Shown here: positions 1 to 5,124 of the stretch, one piece after another | Position numbering within the stretch: position 1 is the stretch's first letter | Layout: the number at the start of each line of letters is the position of its first letter | Assembly: GCA_031285215.1 (NCBI GenBank) | Contig: JAITWQ010000102.1 | Coordinates: 1-5,208, forward strand | Direction of reading: 5' to 3' | DNA: 5,208 nucleotides | Source: Syntrophobacterales bacterium | GTDB lineage: Bacteria; Desulfobacterota; Syntrophia; Syntrophales; JAAYKM01 | The notes under the pieces: model-generated | Seen by the model: only the letters and a program-made list of their open reading frames with translations | Databases searched by the model: none | Told to the model about the DNA's origin: nothing | Made by a program: the position numbers and the translations under genes

Positions 1-506
1 GTCGAACTTGATGTGGGGACGAGATTAAAAGGGCAGGCTTCCCGCTCTACGCCCACGTTGATCACAATATCGCTGCAACGGCCAAGGCGCGAATCCGTAC
101 GTCCCGTGAAGGCGATCAGGGGAACGCGAATTTTGCGCATACTGTCAATAATGGGATTCAGTTCCGCTGTTTCACCGCTGTTGGAAATGGCGATCATCAC
201 ATCATCTCTGGTAACAATGCCCAGATCACCGTGGAGGCCTTCCACCGGATGAAGAAAGATAGCGGGTGTTCCCGTGCTTGTCATGGTGGCCACAATTTTT
301 CTGCCGATAAGCCCCGATTTACCGATTCCGGTCACGATAACCCGCCCTTTGGAACGATAGATCAGATCAACGGCCTGGGAAAAGTGATGATCAACCTTGG
401 GAATGAGCTGGAAAATACTCTCCGCCTCAATACGGAGGGCTTCTCTGCCATGTCGGATTGATTCGTCGTCTTGATTTGCTTTTACGGGATGGGGCGAGTC
501 CACCAT
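1..506 (-). CDS. kdsD: Arabinose-5-phosphate isomerase KdsD (SIS domain), N-terminal part, cut by window edge
   Basis: KdsD converts ribulose 5-phosphate to arabinose 5-phosphate in the cytoplasm, the first step towards KDO for the LPS inner core. The minus-strand frame starts at ATG 506 and stays open to the window edge for about 168 codons. It covers the short N-terminal helix region and most of the SIS (sugar isomerase) domain. Visible family motifs are GIGKSGLIGRKIVATM (about residues 57-72), STGTPAIFLHPVEGLHGDLG, the phosphosugar-binding ISNSGETAEL, and EACPFNLVPTSSST at the edge. Full-length relatives have about 330 residues with two CBS domains after the SIS domain, and that half would lie to the left of the window. 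The ribosome site before ATG 506 is weak (GAGAAA). No better in-frame start is visible upstream, although the frame stays open. A small hairpin (CTCTTC-GGA-GAAGAG, 537-551) would lie in its leader. The family call is secure. A paralogue such as GutQ is possible but less likely beside an lpxH-like gene. Confidence 0.93.
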   Translation of the reverse strand, partial: MVDSPHPVKANQDDESIRHGREALRIEAESIFQLIPKVDHHFSQAVDLIYRSKGRVIVTGIGKSGLIGRKIVATMTSTGTPAIFLHPVEGLHGDLGIVTRDDVMIAISNSGETAELNPIIDSMRKIRVPLIAFTGRTDSRLGRCSDIVINVGVEREACPFNLVPTSSS

Positions 507-612
507 GCGCTTTCTCGAATCATAGCAAGTATTTGTCTCTTCGGAGAAGAGGGGTGAAGCTATCAAAAAACAAAGAACAATACAAGCGTCTTTTATGCGG
601 GGAAAAAACCTT

Positions 613-639
613 TTGACAGTCAGGCCTTTTTTCTATAAA
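613..639 (+). promoter_or_regulatory. Candidate sigma70 promoter for the LysM gene
   Basis: A perfect -35 hexamer TTGACA (613-618) is followed after 15 bases by TATAAA (634-639). The spacer is shorter than the preferred 16-18 bases, so strength is uncertain. A-rich sequence lies just upstream (about 602-608). Transcription would start near 646 and leave a leader of roughly 85 nt. That leader contains the dyad CATGT-N5-ACATG (661-675) and a wider inverted pair TGTCAC (653-658) / GTGACA (692-697), either of which could bind a regulator. This comes from pattern inspection only. Confidence 0.4.
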
Positions 640-658
640 AAAAGAGGTTAATTGTCAC
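632..658 (-). promoter_or_regulatory. Candidate divergent promoter for kdsD
   Basis: On the minus strand GTGACA (658-653) is followed after 15 bases by TATAGA (637-632). This -10 element overlaps the plus-strand TATAAA, so the two promoters would compete for the same AT-rich box. The short spacer and the distance of about 120 bases to the kdsD start make this a weak call. Confidence 0.25.
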
Positions 659-729
659 TTCATGTCATTTACATGTAACTAGCGCGACAGAGTGACAGAA
701 CTTCCTGATCCTTTAAAAAGGGGGACTTC

Positions 730-1068
730 ATGAAGTATTGGCTGGTATTGATACGGATGGGGGTATTGGTTCTATTGCTGACCATTGCTTTTCAGACGCC
801 GGTTTTTGCTGCCCAGAAGCATTCTGTGAAACAGGGCGAAACGTTGTTCGGGATAGCGAAGCGATATGGTGTGCCCGTTGCCTCTATCAAGGAGGCCAAC
901 CGTCTGCAAAGTGACCGCCTTCGCCTCAATCAGACTCTCATTATTCCCAAGGGTAACGTAAAAACCGCAAAAAAGACGGCTGTGCCTCCCGCACAGCAGG
1001 GACGCGCGGCCAAGGCTAAAAAAGCAACGGCTTCTGCACCTGTCCAGACTAAAAAAACAATCACTTAA
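730..1068 (+). CDS. Secreted LysM-domain protein; 5' part of an interrupted LysM-LysM-NlpC/P60 gene
   Basis: The 112-residue product starts at ATG 730 behind a strong ribosome site (AGGGGGA at 719-725, 4-base gap). Residues 1-27 form a signal peptide: a basic start, a hydrophobic core rich in Val/Leu, and a likely cleavage after TPVFA. Residues 31-73 form a LysM peptidoglycan-binding domain, beginning HSVKQGETLFGIAKRYGVP and ending LNQTLIIP. Residues 76-112 form a Lys/Ala-rich linker. The frame then meets TAA at 1066-1068, while the same frame continues at once with a second LysM domain and an NlpC/P60 domain to 1779. As it stands this encodes a small periplasmic single-LysM protein. The layout implies it is the front of a protein of about 349 residues. 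Whether the truncated product is used is unknown. Confidence 0.85.
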   Translation: MKYWLVLIRMGVLVLLLTIAFQTPVFAAQKHSVKQGETLFGIAKRYGVPVASIKEANRLQSDRLRLNQTLIIPKGNVKTAKKTAVPPAQQGRAAKAKKATASAPVQTKKTIT

Positions 1069-1143
1069 TACACCGTCAAAAGAGGTGATTCCCTGGGTGG
1101 TATTGCCCGTGCGAAGCGCGTATCCGTTGCCGATCTTAAAAGG
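1066..1143 (+). other. In-frame TAA stop and the first half of the second LysM domain
   Basis: TAA at 1066-1068 lies in the reading frame shared by the ORFs on either side. The next codons, from 1069, read YTVKRGDSLGGIARAKRVS, the conserved front of a LysM repeat, and continue without a break into the ORF at 1144. The homology therefore starts directly after the stop, and no ATG, GTG or TTG in this frame lies between the stop and 1144. One base change, for example CAA to TAA, would explain it, since Gln or another residue would fit before YTV. TAA ends other genes here (lpxH, the decarboxylase and the membrane protein), so a reassigned code is unlikely. The choices are a nonsense mutation, a sequencing or assembly error, or readthrough. 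Confidence 0.85.
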
Positions 1144-1779
1144 ATGAACAATCTTCGCAGTTCTTCCATCAAGATGGGTGACAAGCTGATTGTCGCCGTA
1201 AACACAGTGACTGTTGCCCGATCATCCCAGTCATCAACTGCCCGGTCACCGCGAATAGCCCGCGACCTTTCCTATCTTGAACAAGAGGAATACGATGATG
1301 AGGAAATTCCCCCCATCACCGAAGAAGAATGGCTGGAGATAGAACAGGGAAAAGGAGCGAATACGAGCTATCTTGGTCAATGGAAGAACGCCAAAGAAAG
1401 GCAGTTGCTGGCGAAAGTAGCCATGGGTTTCATCGGCGCTCCTTACCGCAGCGGCGGAGATACGGTGCGTGGTTTGGATTCCCCCGGTTTTGTGCAGAAG
1501 ATATACGAAATTTTTGATGTTCCCTTACCCCGGGATATTTTGGGGCAATCTCGCCTGGGTATGAAAATTGACCTTCCTAACTTGCGTGAAGGCGATGTTC
1601 TGTTCTTCCACAGTCCTTTTACTGTTGGTATCGTAGGTATCTATGTCGGCAACAACCGCTTTGTTCACGCCTCCCCCGACGGTAACCGGGAAGTGCGTAC
1701 CAGTAATCTTAATGATCCCAATCTTTCCAAGCATTTTATTAAGGCCGTCCGGTTGAAATATTTGGAAGGAGAAGTATGA
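1144..1779 (+). CDS. NlpC/P60-like domain protein lacking catalytic Cys and His; 3' part of the interrupted gene
   Basis: The 211-codon open stretch continues the 730 frame. Codons 1-19 are the second half of a LysM domain, whose first half lies at 1069-1143. Codons 45-69 are a very acidic linker (Glu/Asp-rich). Codons 87-208 resemble an NlpC/P60 (C40) cell-wall peptidase: GAPYRSGG, GLDSPGFVQKIYEIFDVPLPR, REGDVLFF, VGIYVGNNRFVHAS. Family enzymes read DCSG at the nucleophile and HVGIYxG at the base. Here the Cys position is Ser (codon 113, 1480-1482) and the His position is Ile (codon 163, 1630-1632), while the third polar residue, His 175, remains. The domain is thus predicted to be inactive as a Cys peptidase and might bind wall peptides instead. 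ATG 1144 is inside the LysM fold, has no spaced ribosome site and offers no signal peptide, so it is probably not a true start. The stop overlaps the next small ORF (ATGA). Confidence 0.75.
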   Translation: MNNLRSSSIKMGDKLIVAVNTVTVARSSQSSTARSPRIARDLSYLEQEEYDDEEIPPITEEEWLEIEQGKGANTSYLGQWKNAKERQLLAKVAMGFIGAPYRSGGDTVRGLDSPGFVQKIYEIFDVPLPRDILGQSRLGMKIDLPNLREGDVLFFHSPFTVGIVGIYVGNNRFVHASPDGNREVRTSNLNDPNLSKHFIKAVRLKYLEGEV

Positions 1780-1904
1780 GGGACAAAGAAAGAGATCGTG
1801 TTTTGGTGAAAATATCTCTTCTTTCCCGCCGGCAAAGATTTATCTGCGAAAGTTTCCTCCCTTTCTTTTTCCCGTCATGGGCAGGGCATGGTTGCATGGC
1901 ATGA
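1776..1904 (+). CDS. Possible 42-residue protein coupled by ATGA overlaps to both neighbours
   Basis: This short ORF begins at ATG 1776, inside an ATGA that also carries the TGA of the NlpC/P60-like gene (1777-1779). A near-ideal ribosome site, GGAAGGAGA, ends about 3-4 bases before the ATG. It ends with TGA at 1902-1904, again inside an ATGA that supplies the likely lpxH start at 1901. The predicted peptide is basic at the front (MRDKERDRVLVK), has an aromatic, Pro-containing tail (FLPFFFPSWAGHG) and has two Cys residues. It matches no family I recognise. The double overlap and strong ribosome site argue for translation, perhaps mainly to pass ribosomes to lpxH, which has no good site of its own. 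A chance ORF over a spacer remains possible. Confidence 0.5.
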   Translation: MRDKERDRVLVKISLLSRRQRFICESFLPFFFPSWAGHGCMA

Positions 1905-2749
1905 GAGCCATTTTTTTGTCTGATGCCCATCTTCGCAGAGAAACGGAAGCAAATTACCGGTTTCTCGTATGGTTCTTTAAAGAACTGAAAGAAAATATTG
2001 AAAAGCACAGAGAAGCCGGTGCAAATCGGGAAGCAGTGCCGGCGTCGTGGGAACCGCCCGTTGATGCCCTCTACATCGTGGGTGATTTTTTTGATTTTTG
2101 GTTTGGCCGCGGCCAAAACTATTATCCGGGCTTCAGGAAAATCATACGTTTCTTGCAGGATTTTCAGCAGTTAGGCGTTCAAGTACATTTTTTTGAAGGG
2201 AATCACGACTTTTTTTTAAAAGATTTTTTTTCCCGTCATTTAGGGATAGAGGTGTACGAATCGGAGACCACCATCAATCTGGACGGGCGCCGTTTCTATA
2301 TCGCCCATGGTGATATGGTGGACCGCACCAATCGCGGCTATCTGATGTTAAGAAGAACACTGCGGAGCCGTCCTGTCCGCGTTTTGCAGAGCTTGCTGCC
2401 GCCGCGTCTGCTCTGGCGCATTGCCCGCCTCAGTTCCGATGTCAGCAAGTCCATGTGGGAAGGGGCGGTAAGGGAAATGGAACTTGTGGATAAGATGTGC
2501 GGTTTTGCTCTGGATATTTCCGCCTATGGTTATGACGGGGTTATCCTGGGGCATAGCCACAAACCTCTTATCTGGACGTTTTCCGTTAAAGATGAACCAA
2601 AGGTTTTAATTACTCTGGGGGATTGGATAACCCATCGCTCCTACCTTGATTACAGCGACGGGCAGTTTACTCTGAAATATTACAAGAATGACCGCTTAAT
2701 TGAAAAAGGGGAAAATCCTCCTTTTCGCTTTGATGAAAATTCTGGATAA
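1901..2749 (+). CDS. lpxH: UDP-2,3-diacylglucosamine diphosphatase-like metallophosphoesterase (LpxH family)
   Basis: LpxH-type enzymes hydrolyse UDP-2,3-diacylglucosamine to lipid X and UMP on the inner face of the cytoplasmic membrane in lipid A synthesis. Numbered from ATG 1901 (282 residues), the calcineurin-like metal motifs run in order: SDAHL (D8, H10), VGDFFDFW (D62), EGNHDFF (N101, H102), AHGDMVD (H136) and LGHSHKP (H218, H220). All expected metal ligands are present. Classical LpxH has GNRD, whereas the GNHD here is closer to LpxH2-type or general phosphoesterases. The protein is about 40 residues longer than E. coli LpxH, and part of that is an insert of about 20 residues between the first two motifs (about residues 32-52). 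ATG 1877 would add 8 residues but has no ribosome site. I prefer 1901 because it overlaps the TGA of the small upstream ORF and the protein then begins MRAIFLSDAHL. The lpxH role is likely from family and neighbours but is not proven. Confidence 0.82.
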   Translation: MRAIFLSDAHLRRETEANYRFLVWFFKELKENIEKHREAGANREAVPASWEPPVDALYIVGDFFDFWFGRGQNYYPGFRKIIRFLQDFQQLGVQVHFFEGNHDFFLKDFFSRHLGIEVYESETTINLDGRRFYIAHGDMVDRTNRGYLMLRRTLRSRPVRVLQSLLPPRLLWRIARLSSDVSKSMWEGAVREMELVDKMCGFALDISAYGYDGVILGHSHKPLIWTFSVKDEPKVLITLGDWITHRSYLDYSDGQFTLKYYKNDRLIEKGENPPFRFDENSG

Positions 2750-2859
2750 AGATATAGACAATTCATCGGCTCTATGGTAATCGGCTACCTACTTTTGTGA
2801 GTGAAGGCAAATACTTGTCTTGCTGAAGAAGAATATGCGATGATGAGGAATATGTGCAG

Positions 2860-3474
2860 ATGAGAAAAATAACGGCAGAAAATAAAGCGGTTTTAACACC
2901 CTCCGCGAAGAATTTTGATAAAATAAGCGATTTTTTTGTCCCTAAAAAGATATTTTTTACCAATGGCGTAGGCGATCACAGGGAAGAACTCCATTCCTTT
3001 GAGCTGGCTCTCCGCTGTGCGGGCATTGAAAAGTTCAATTTAGTACAGGTCTCCAGCATCATGCCTCCCGGCTGCAAGGTCATTTCCCGCGCCGCAGGGC
3101 TTAAGGAATTACAGACTGGTTCCATCGTCTTTTGCGTAATGAGCCGTTGCTGCAGCAACGAGCCGCGCCGCCTTTTAGCCGCGTCGGTGGGATGCGCTAT
3201 TCCTACCGATAAGAGTACATACGGCTACATCAGCGAGCATCATGCCTTTGGACAAACGGAGCGCCAGGCCGGGGACCATGCGGAAGATCTGGCCGCTGCC
3301 ATGCTGGCTTCAACCCTTGGCATTGATTTTGATATTGATGAAAGCTGGGATGAGAAAAAGGGAATATTCAAGATCAGCGGCAAAATTGTCAGCACCCGTA
3401 ACACAACTCGTTCAAGTATTGTCAAACCAGGCGGATATACAACAGTGGTCGCCGCCGCTGTGTTTATCTTCTAA
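2860..3474 (+). CDS. pdaD: Pyruvoyl-dependent arginine decarboxylase
   Basis: The product decarboxylates arginine to agmatine, a precursor of putrescine and other polyamines, in the cytoplasm. The 204-residue protein shows the family signature LVQVSSIMPPGCK. By analogy with the Methanocaldococcus enzyme, the proenzyme would cut itself between the two Ser residues (about S65 and S66), leaving an N-terminal beta chain and a pyruvoyl-capped alpha chain. Further conserved blocks are TNGVGDHREELHSFELALRC near residues 34-53, SEHHAFGQTERQAGDHAEDL with the likely catalytic Glu (about E126), and the C-terminal GGYTTVVAAAVF. ATG 2860 is preferred, with AGGA at 2846-2849 and a 10-base gap; GTG 2854 would add two residues. 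About 30 residues precede the first conserved core strand. No agmatinase gene lies in the window. No terminator separates it from lpxH 110 bases upstream, and no clear promoter was found in that gap. A strong terminator follows. Confidence 0.92.
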   Translation: MRKITAENKAVLTPSAKNFDKISDFFVPKKIFFTNGVGDHREELHSFELALRCAGIEKFNLVQVSSIMPPGCKVISRAAGLKELQTGSIVFCVMSRCCSNEPRRLLAASVGCAIPTDKSTYGYISEHHAFGQTERQAGDHAEDLAAAMLASTLGIDFDIDESWDEKKGIFKISGKIVSTRNTTRSSIVKPGGYTTVVAAAVFIF

Positions 3475-3499
3475 GAAAGGGTTGATTTCGACTTCATCA

Positions 3500-3525
3500 G
3501 GGGGCTTGCACGCAAGCCCCCTTTT
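3500..3525 (+). terminator. Rho-independent terminator after the arginine decarboxylase gene
   Basis: A perfect 9-bp GC-rich stem GGGGGCTTG / CAAGCCCCC (3500-3508 / 3513-3521) with loop CACG is followed directly by TTTT (3522-3525). It lies 25 bases after the decarboxylase stop. On the opposite strand the hairpin has no T-run after it, so it acts mainly on plus-strand transcription and protects the convergent gene at 3574-4815. Confidence 0.9.
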
Positions 3526-3573
3526 GCGTGGGCAATACTGGTATCAAAGATATTAAAATTACAGTAAAAACGA

Positions 3574-4815
3574 TTATTTACTTTTGATTGTCCCATCCTC
3601 CGATTCATCCGGCTCTTCCTTTGGTTTTGCCGTGTTCGTCCAAAGATCACCCATTGGTTTGTGCGGATCCCACTGTTCGTATGCTTCCTCCGGCGGTTCG
3701 TACAACTCCTCTTCCTCCGGTTCTTCTGGTTCTTCCTCCTTTGGTTCGTCTGCCCCATCCTTATCTTGGCGAAGGAATTCCAGGTTCCATATTTTTTCCG
3801 CCTTTAAACCAAGAAGGGCAAAGGAAACTCCCAAAATCGCAAAGAAAACGGCCTTATGAGTGGCATTCCAGAAAAATTCAAAATACTTTGTGTAGAGATT
3901 GATGAACAAAAAGGTAACGCCAAAACCACGGGAGACAGGGTCATCCTGCTTAAGACCATAATAAATAGCGCCAATGGCCGCCAGAGCGAAGATAATTCCC
4001 CAATGGAAAAGTTCGATCTGTTTCACGTTCCACCAATGGCTTGCGTCTCCATAATTCCCGAAAATGGACAAAATCCACAAAGCCACGAAGAAATAGAGGA
4101 GACCTAAAACGTAAGTCGGGCGCTGAAAAAGAGAGAAGCGCTCTTGTGCGGCGAGAAAAAAACTCAGCCCCACTAAAACGCCGCCGAACAGAACAAACCG
4201 CAAAGGATAGTTCATCCCCAGATAGTAGGCTCCCCAGCCCGACATATAACCCGTTTCTGTGCCAAACCATGCCCCCAGCGACAGGACGGCGAATATCCAG
4301 AGAAGTTTGGATGGAAAGAAAAGGCCCAGTAAGGCATAAACAATGGTAGCCAGTAAGATGAGCAGAGAAAAATGACCGCTTCCCGTATCAATGGCCTTGC
4401 CCAAGAAAATAATGGCGGCGGAAGTTAAAAGAGCGCCGATAAAAATAATGGCCTCGTTACTGAAAATCTTTTGTGGCTGCCTTTTGCGTCTGCGAATGCC
4501 GAAATAGTAGAAAAGCGCCGCCAGCGATGAAAAAAACACGCATAACATAGCATCGGAAGATACGAAAAACCGTATAAATAGGTCGCGAAGAAAGGCGAGG
4601 AAAAAGGGGTCGCTAATGGCGGATCCCACGGCAATTACTCCGCAAATAATCGCTACGATAAACGAATACTTGGCTGATCTCTTCCAGTCAAAGGAGCGAA
4701 CGGAAAAACTGTTCCGCAGAGTTCCCCCCGTCCCGCGGTGAATAACCCCTTCCTTTTCCCATTGATCAATGACATACAGGAGAAAGCGCCCCTGTCTTTT
4801 ATTGACATTCAGCAT
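3574..4815 (-). CDS. Polytopic membrane protein, DUF2157-like, with acidic C-terminal tail
   Basis: The 413-residue product has no assigned reaction. Residues 1-45 are soluble and include GRFLLYVIDQWEKEGVIHRG, which resembles the N-terminal segment of DUF2157-type membrane proteins (a W-plus-GxI pattern before the first helix). About ten hydrophobic segments follow between residues 47 and 340, for example YSFIVAIICGVIAVGSAI, AIIFIGALLTSAAIIFLG, VLGLLYFFVALWILSIFG and AVFFAILGVSFALLGL. The block VSRGFGVTFLFINLYTKYFEFFW is also typical of that group. The last 65 or so residues are hydrophilic, with a dense Glu/Pro stretch (KEEEPEEPEEEELYEPPEE) that is probably cytoplasmic. ATG 4815 is chosen because GAGG sits about 6 bases upstream. 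A TTG at 4836 would add seven residues with no ribosome site. It is convergent with the decarboxylase gene, and no obvious terminator of its own was seen. The membrane call is certain and the family is tentative. Confidence 0.85.
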   Translation of the reverse strand: MLNVNKRQGRFLLYVIDQWEKEGVIHRGTGGTLRNSFSVRSFDWKRSAKYSFIVAIICGVIAVGSAISDPFFLAFLRDLFIRFFVSSDAMLCVFFSSLAALFYYFGIRRRKRQPQKIFSNEAIIFIGALLTSAAIIFLGKAIDTGSGHFSLLILLATIVYALLGLFFPSKLLWIFAVLSLGAWFGTETGYMSGWGAYYLGMNYPLRFVLFGGVLVGLSFFLAAQERFSLFQRPTYVLGLLYFFVALWILSIFGNYGDASHWWNVKQIELFHWGIIFALAAIGAIYYGLKQDDPVSRGFGVTFLFINLYTKYFEFFWNATHKAVFFAILGVSFALLGLKAEKIWNLEFLRQDKDGADEPKEEEPEEPEEEELYEPPEEAYEQWDPHKPMGDLWTNTAKPKEEPDESEDGTIKSK

Positions 4816-4903
4816 AGCGTACCTCACTAATCCCAAATTTTTTCAAATATCGCATGGCCCATACCGCAAGCAGGCAATCTCTGTTCATCCGGTTTTTCCT
4901 GTT

Positions 4904-4931
4904 ATTTTATTCAACACACAACAGCCGTCAA
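4904..4931 (-). promoter_or_regulatory. Candidate sigma70 promoter for the membrane protein gene
   Basis: On the minus strand TTGACG (4931-4926) is followed after 16 bases by TAAAAT (4909-4904). Each hexamer matches the consensus at five of six bases. Transcription would begin near 4897 and give a leader of about 80 nt before ATG 4815. This is the best promoter match in the window, judged by eye. Confidence 0.5.
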
Positions 4932-5027
4932 CGTTCGCTTTCACCTATCACAAAAAACAATCCTGCGGTGAAAAAAATGATGTTTCCATGGTAAATAAAA
5001 GGCACTGCGGCTTTACTGACAAATAGG

Positions 5028-5055
5028 TTGTTTTTTGCGTCGGGCATGGTATGTT
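5028..5055 (+). promoter_or_regulatory. Weak extended -10 promoter candidate for the right-edge genes
   Basis: TTGTTT (5028-5033), a 16-base gap and TATGTT (5050-5055) preceded by TGG give an extended -10 pattern. Transcription from here would start about 20 bases before the small ORF at 5083. The matches are modest. The rest of 4816-5082 is AT-rich and holds no gene I can support. Confidence 0.25.
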
Positions 5056-5082
5056 TCCGCGTTGAAAAGGGGAAAAGAGAAC

Positions 5083-5124
5083 ATGACAAAAGCGAAAAAA
5101 ACGAAAAATAAAGGCAAAGACTGA
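5083..5124 (+). CDS. Possible 13-residue Lys-rich leader peptide
   Basis: ATG 5083 opens a 13-codon ORF (MTKAKKTKNKGKD) behind a purine-rich ribosome site (GGGG and AAAAGAG at about 5069-5080). Its TGA (5122-5124) shares a base with the ATG of the next gene (TGATG), the typical layout for translational coupling. Seven of the thirteen residues are Lys or Asp/Asn-type polar and none is hydrophobic apart from Met and Ala. It may be a leader whose translation delivers ribosomes to the next gene. An ORF this short can arise by chance, so confidence is low. Confidence 0.35.
   Translation: MTKAKKTKNKGKD

Noticed and set aside
13..461. Plus-strand ORFs at the left edge
   Set aside because: They lie antisense to kdsD, whose protein motifs are unmistakable.
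1066..1068. Alternative genetic code or recoded stop as the reason for the internal TAA
   Set aside because: Several intact genes in the window end in TAA at the expected family length, so TAA works as a normal stop here.
2207..2231. Possible frameshift site: two runs of eight T in lpxH, with an in-phase T TTT TTA heptamer
   Set aside because: The normal frame encodes conserved sequence on both sides (GNHDFFLKDFFSRH), and the -1 frame soon reaches a stop with no family match. The runs are more likely Phe-rich coding.
526..2817. Ten-base sequence CAAATACTTG shared by the leaders of kdsD (526-535, minus) and the arginine decarboxylase gene (2808-2817, plus)
   Set aside because: Ten-base matches are expected by chance many times over when both strands of a window this size are compared, and the distances to the two starts differ.
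3584..3859. Plus-strand Ser/Pro-rich ORFs opposite the membrane protein's tail
   Set aside because: They are antisense images of the Glu/Pro-rich codons of the minus-strand gene, with no ribosome site and no recognisable domain.
4854..4994. 46-codon plus-strand ORF in the right intergenic region
   Set aside because: It has no ribosome site, overlaps the minus-strand promoter candidate and has no coupling to a neighbour.
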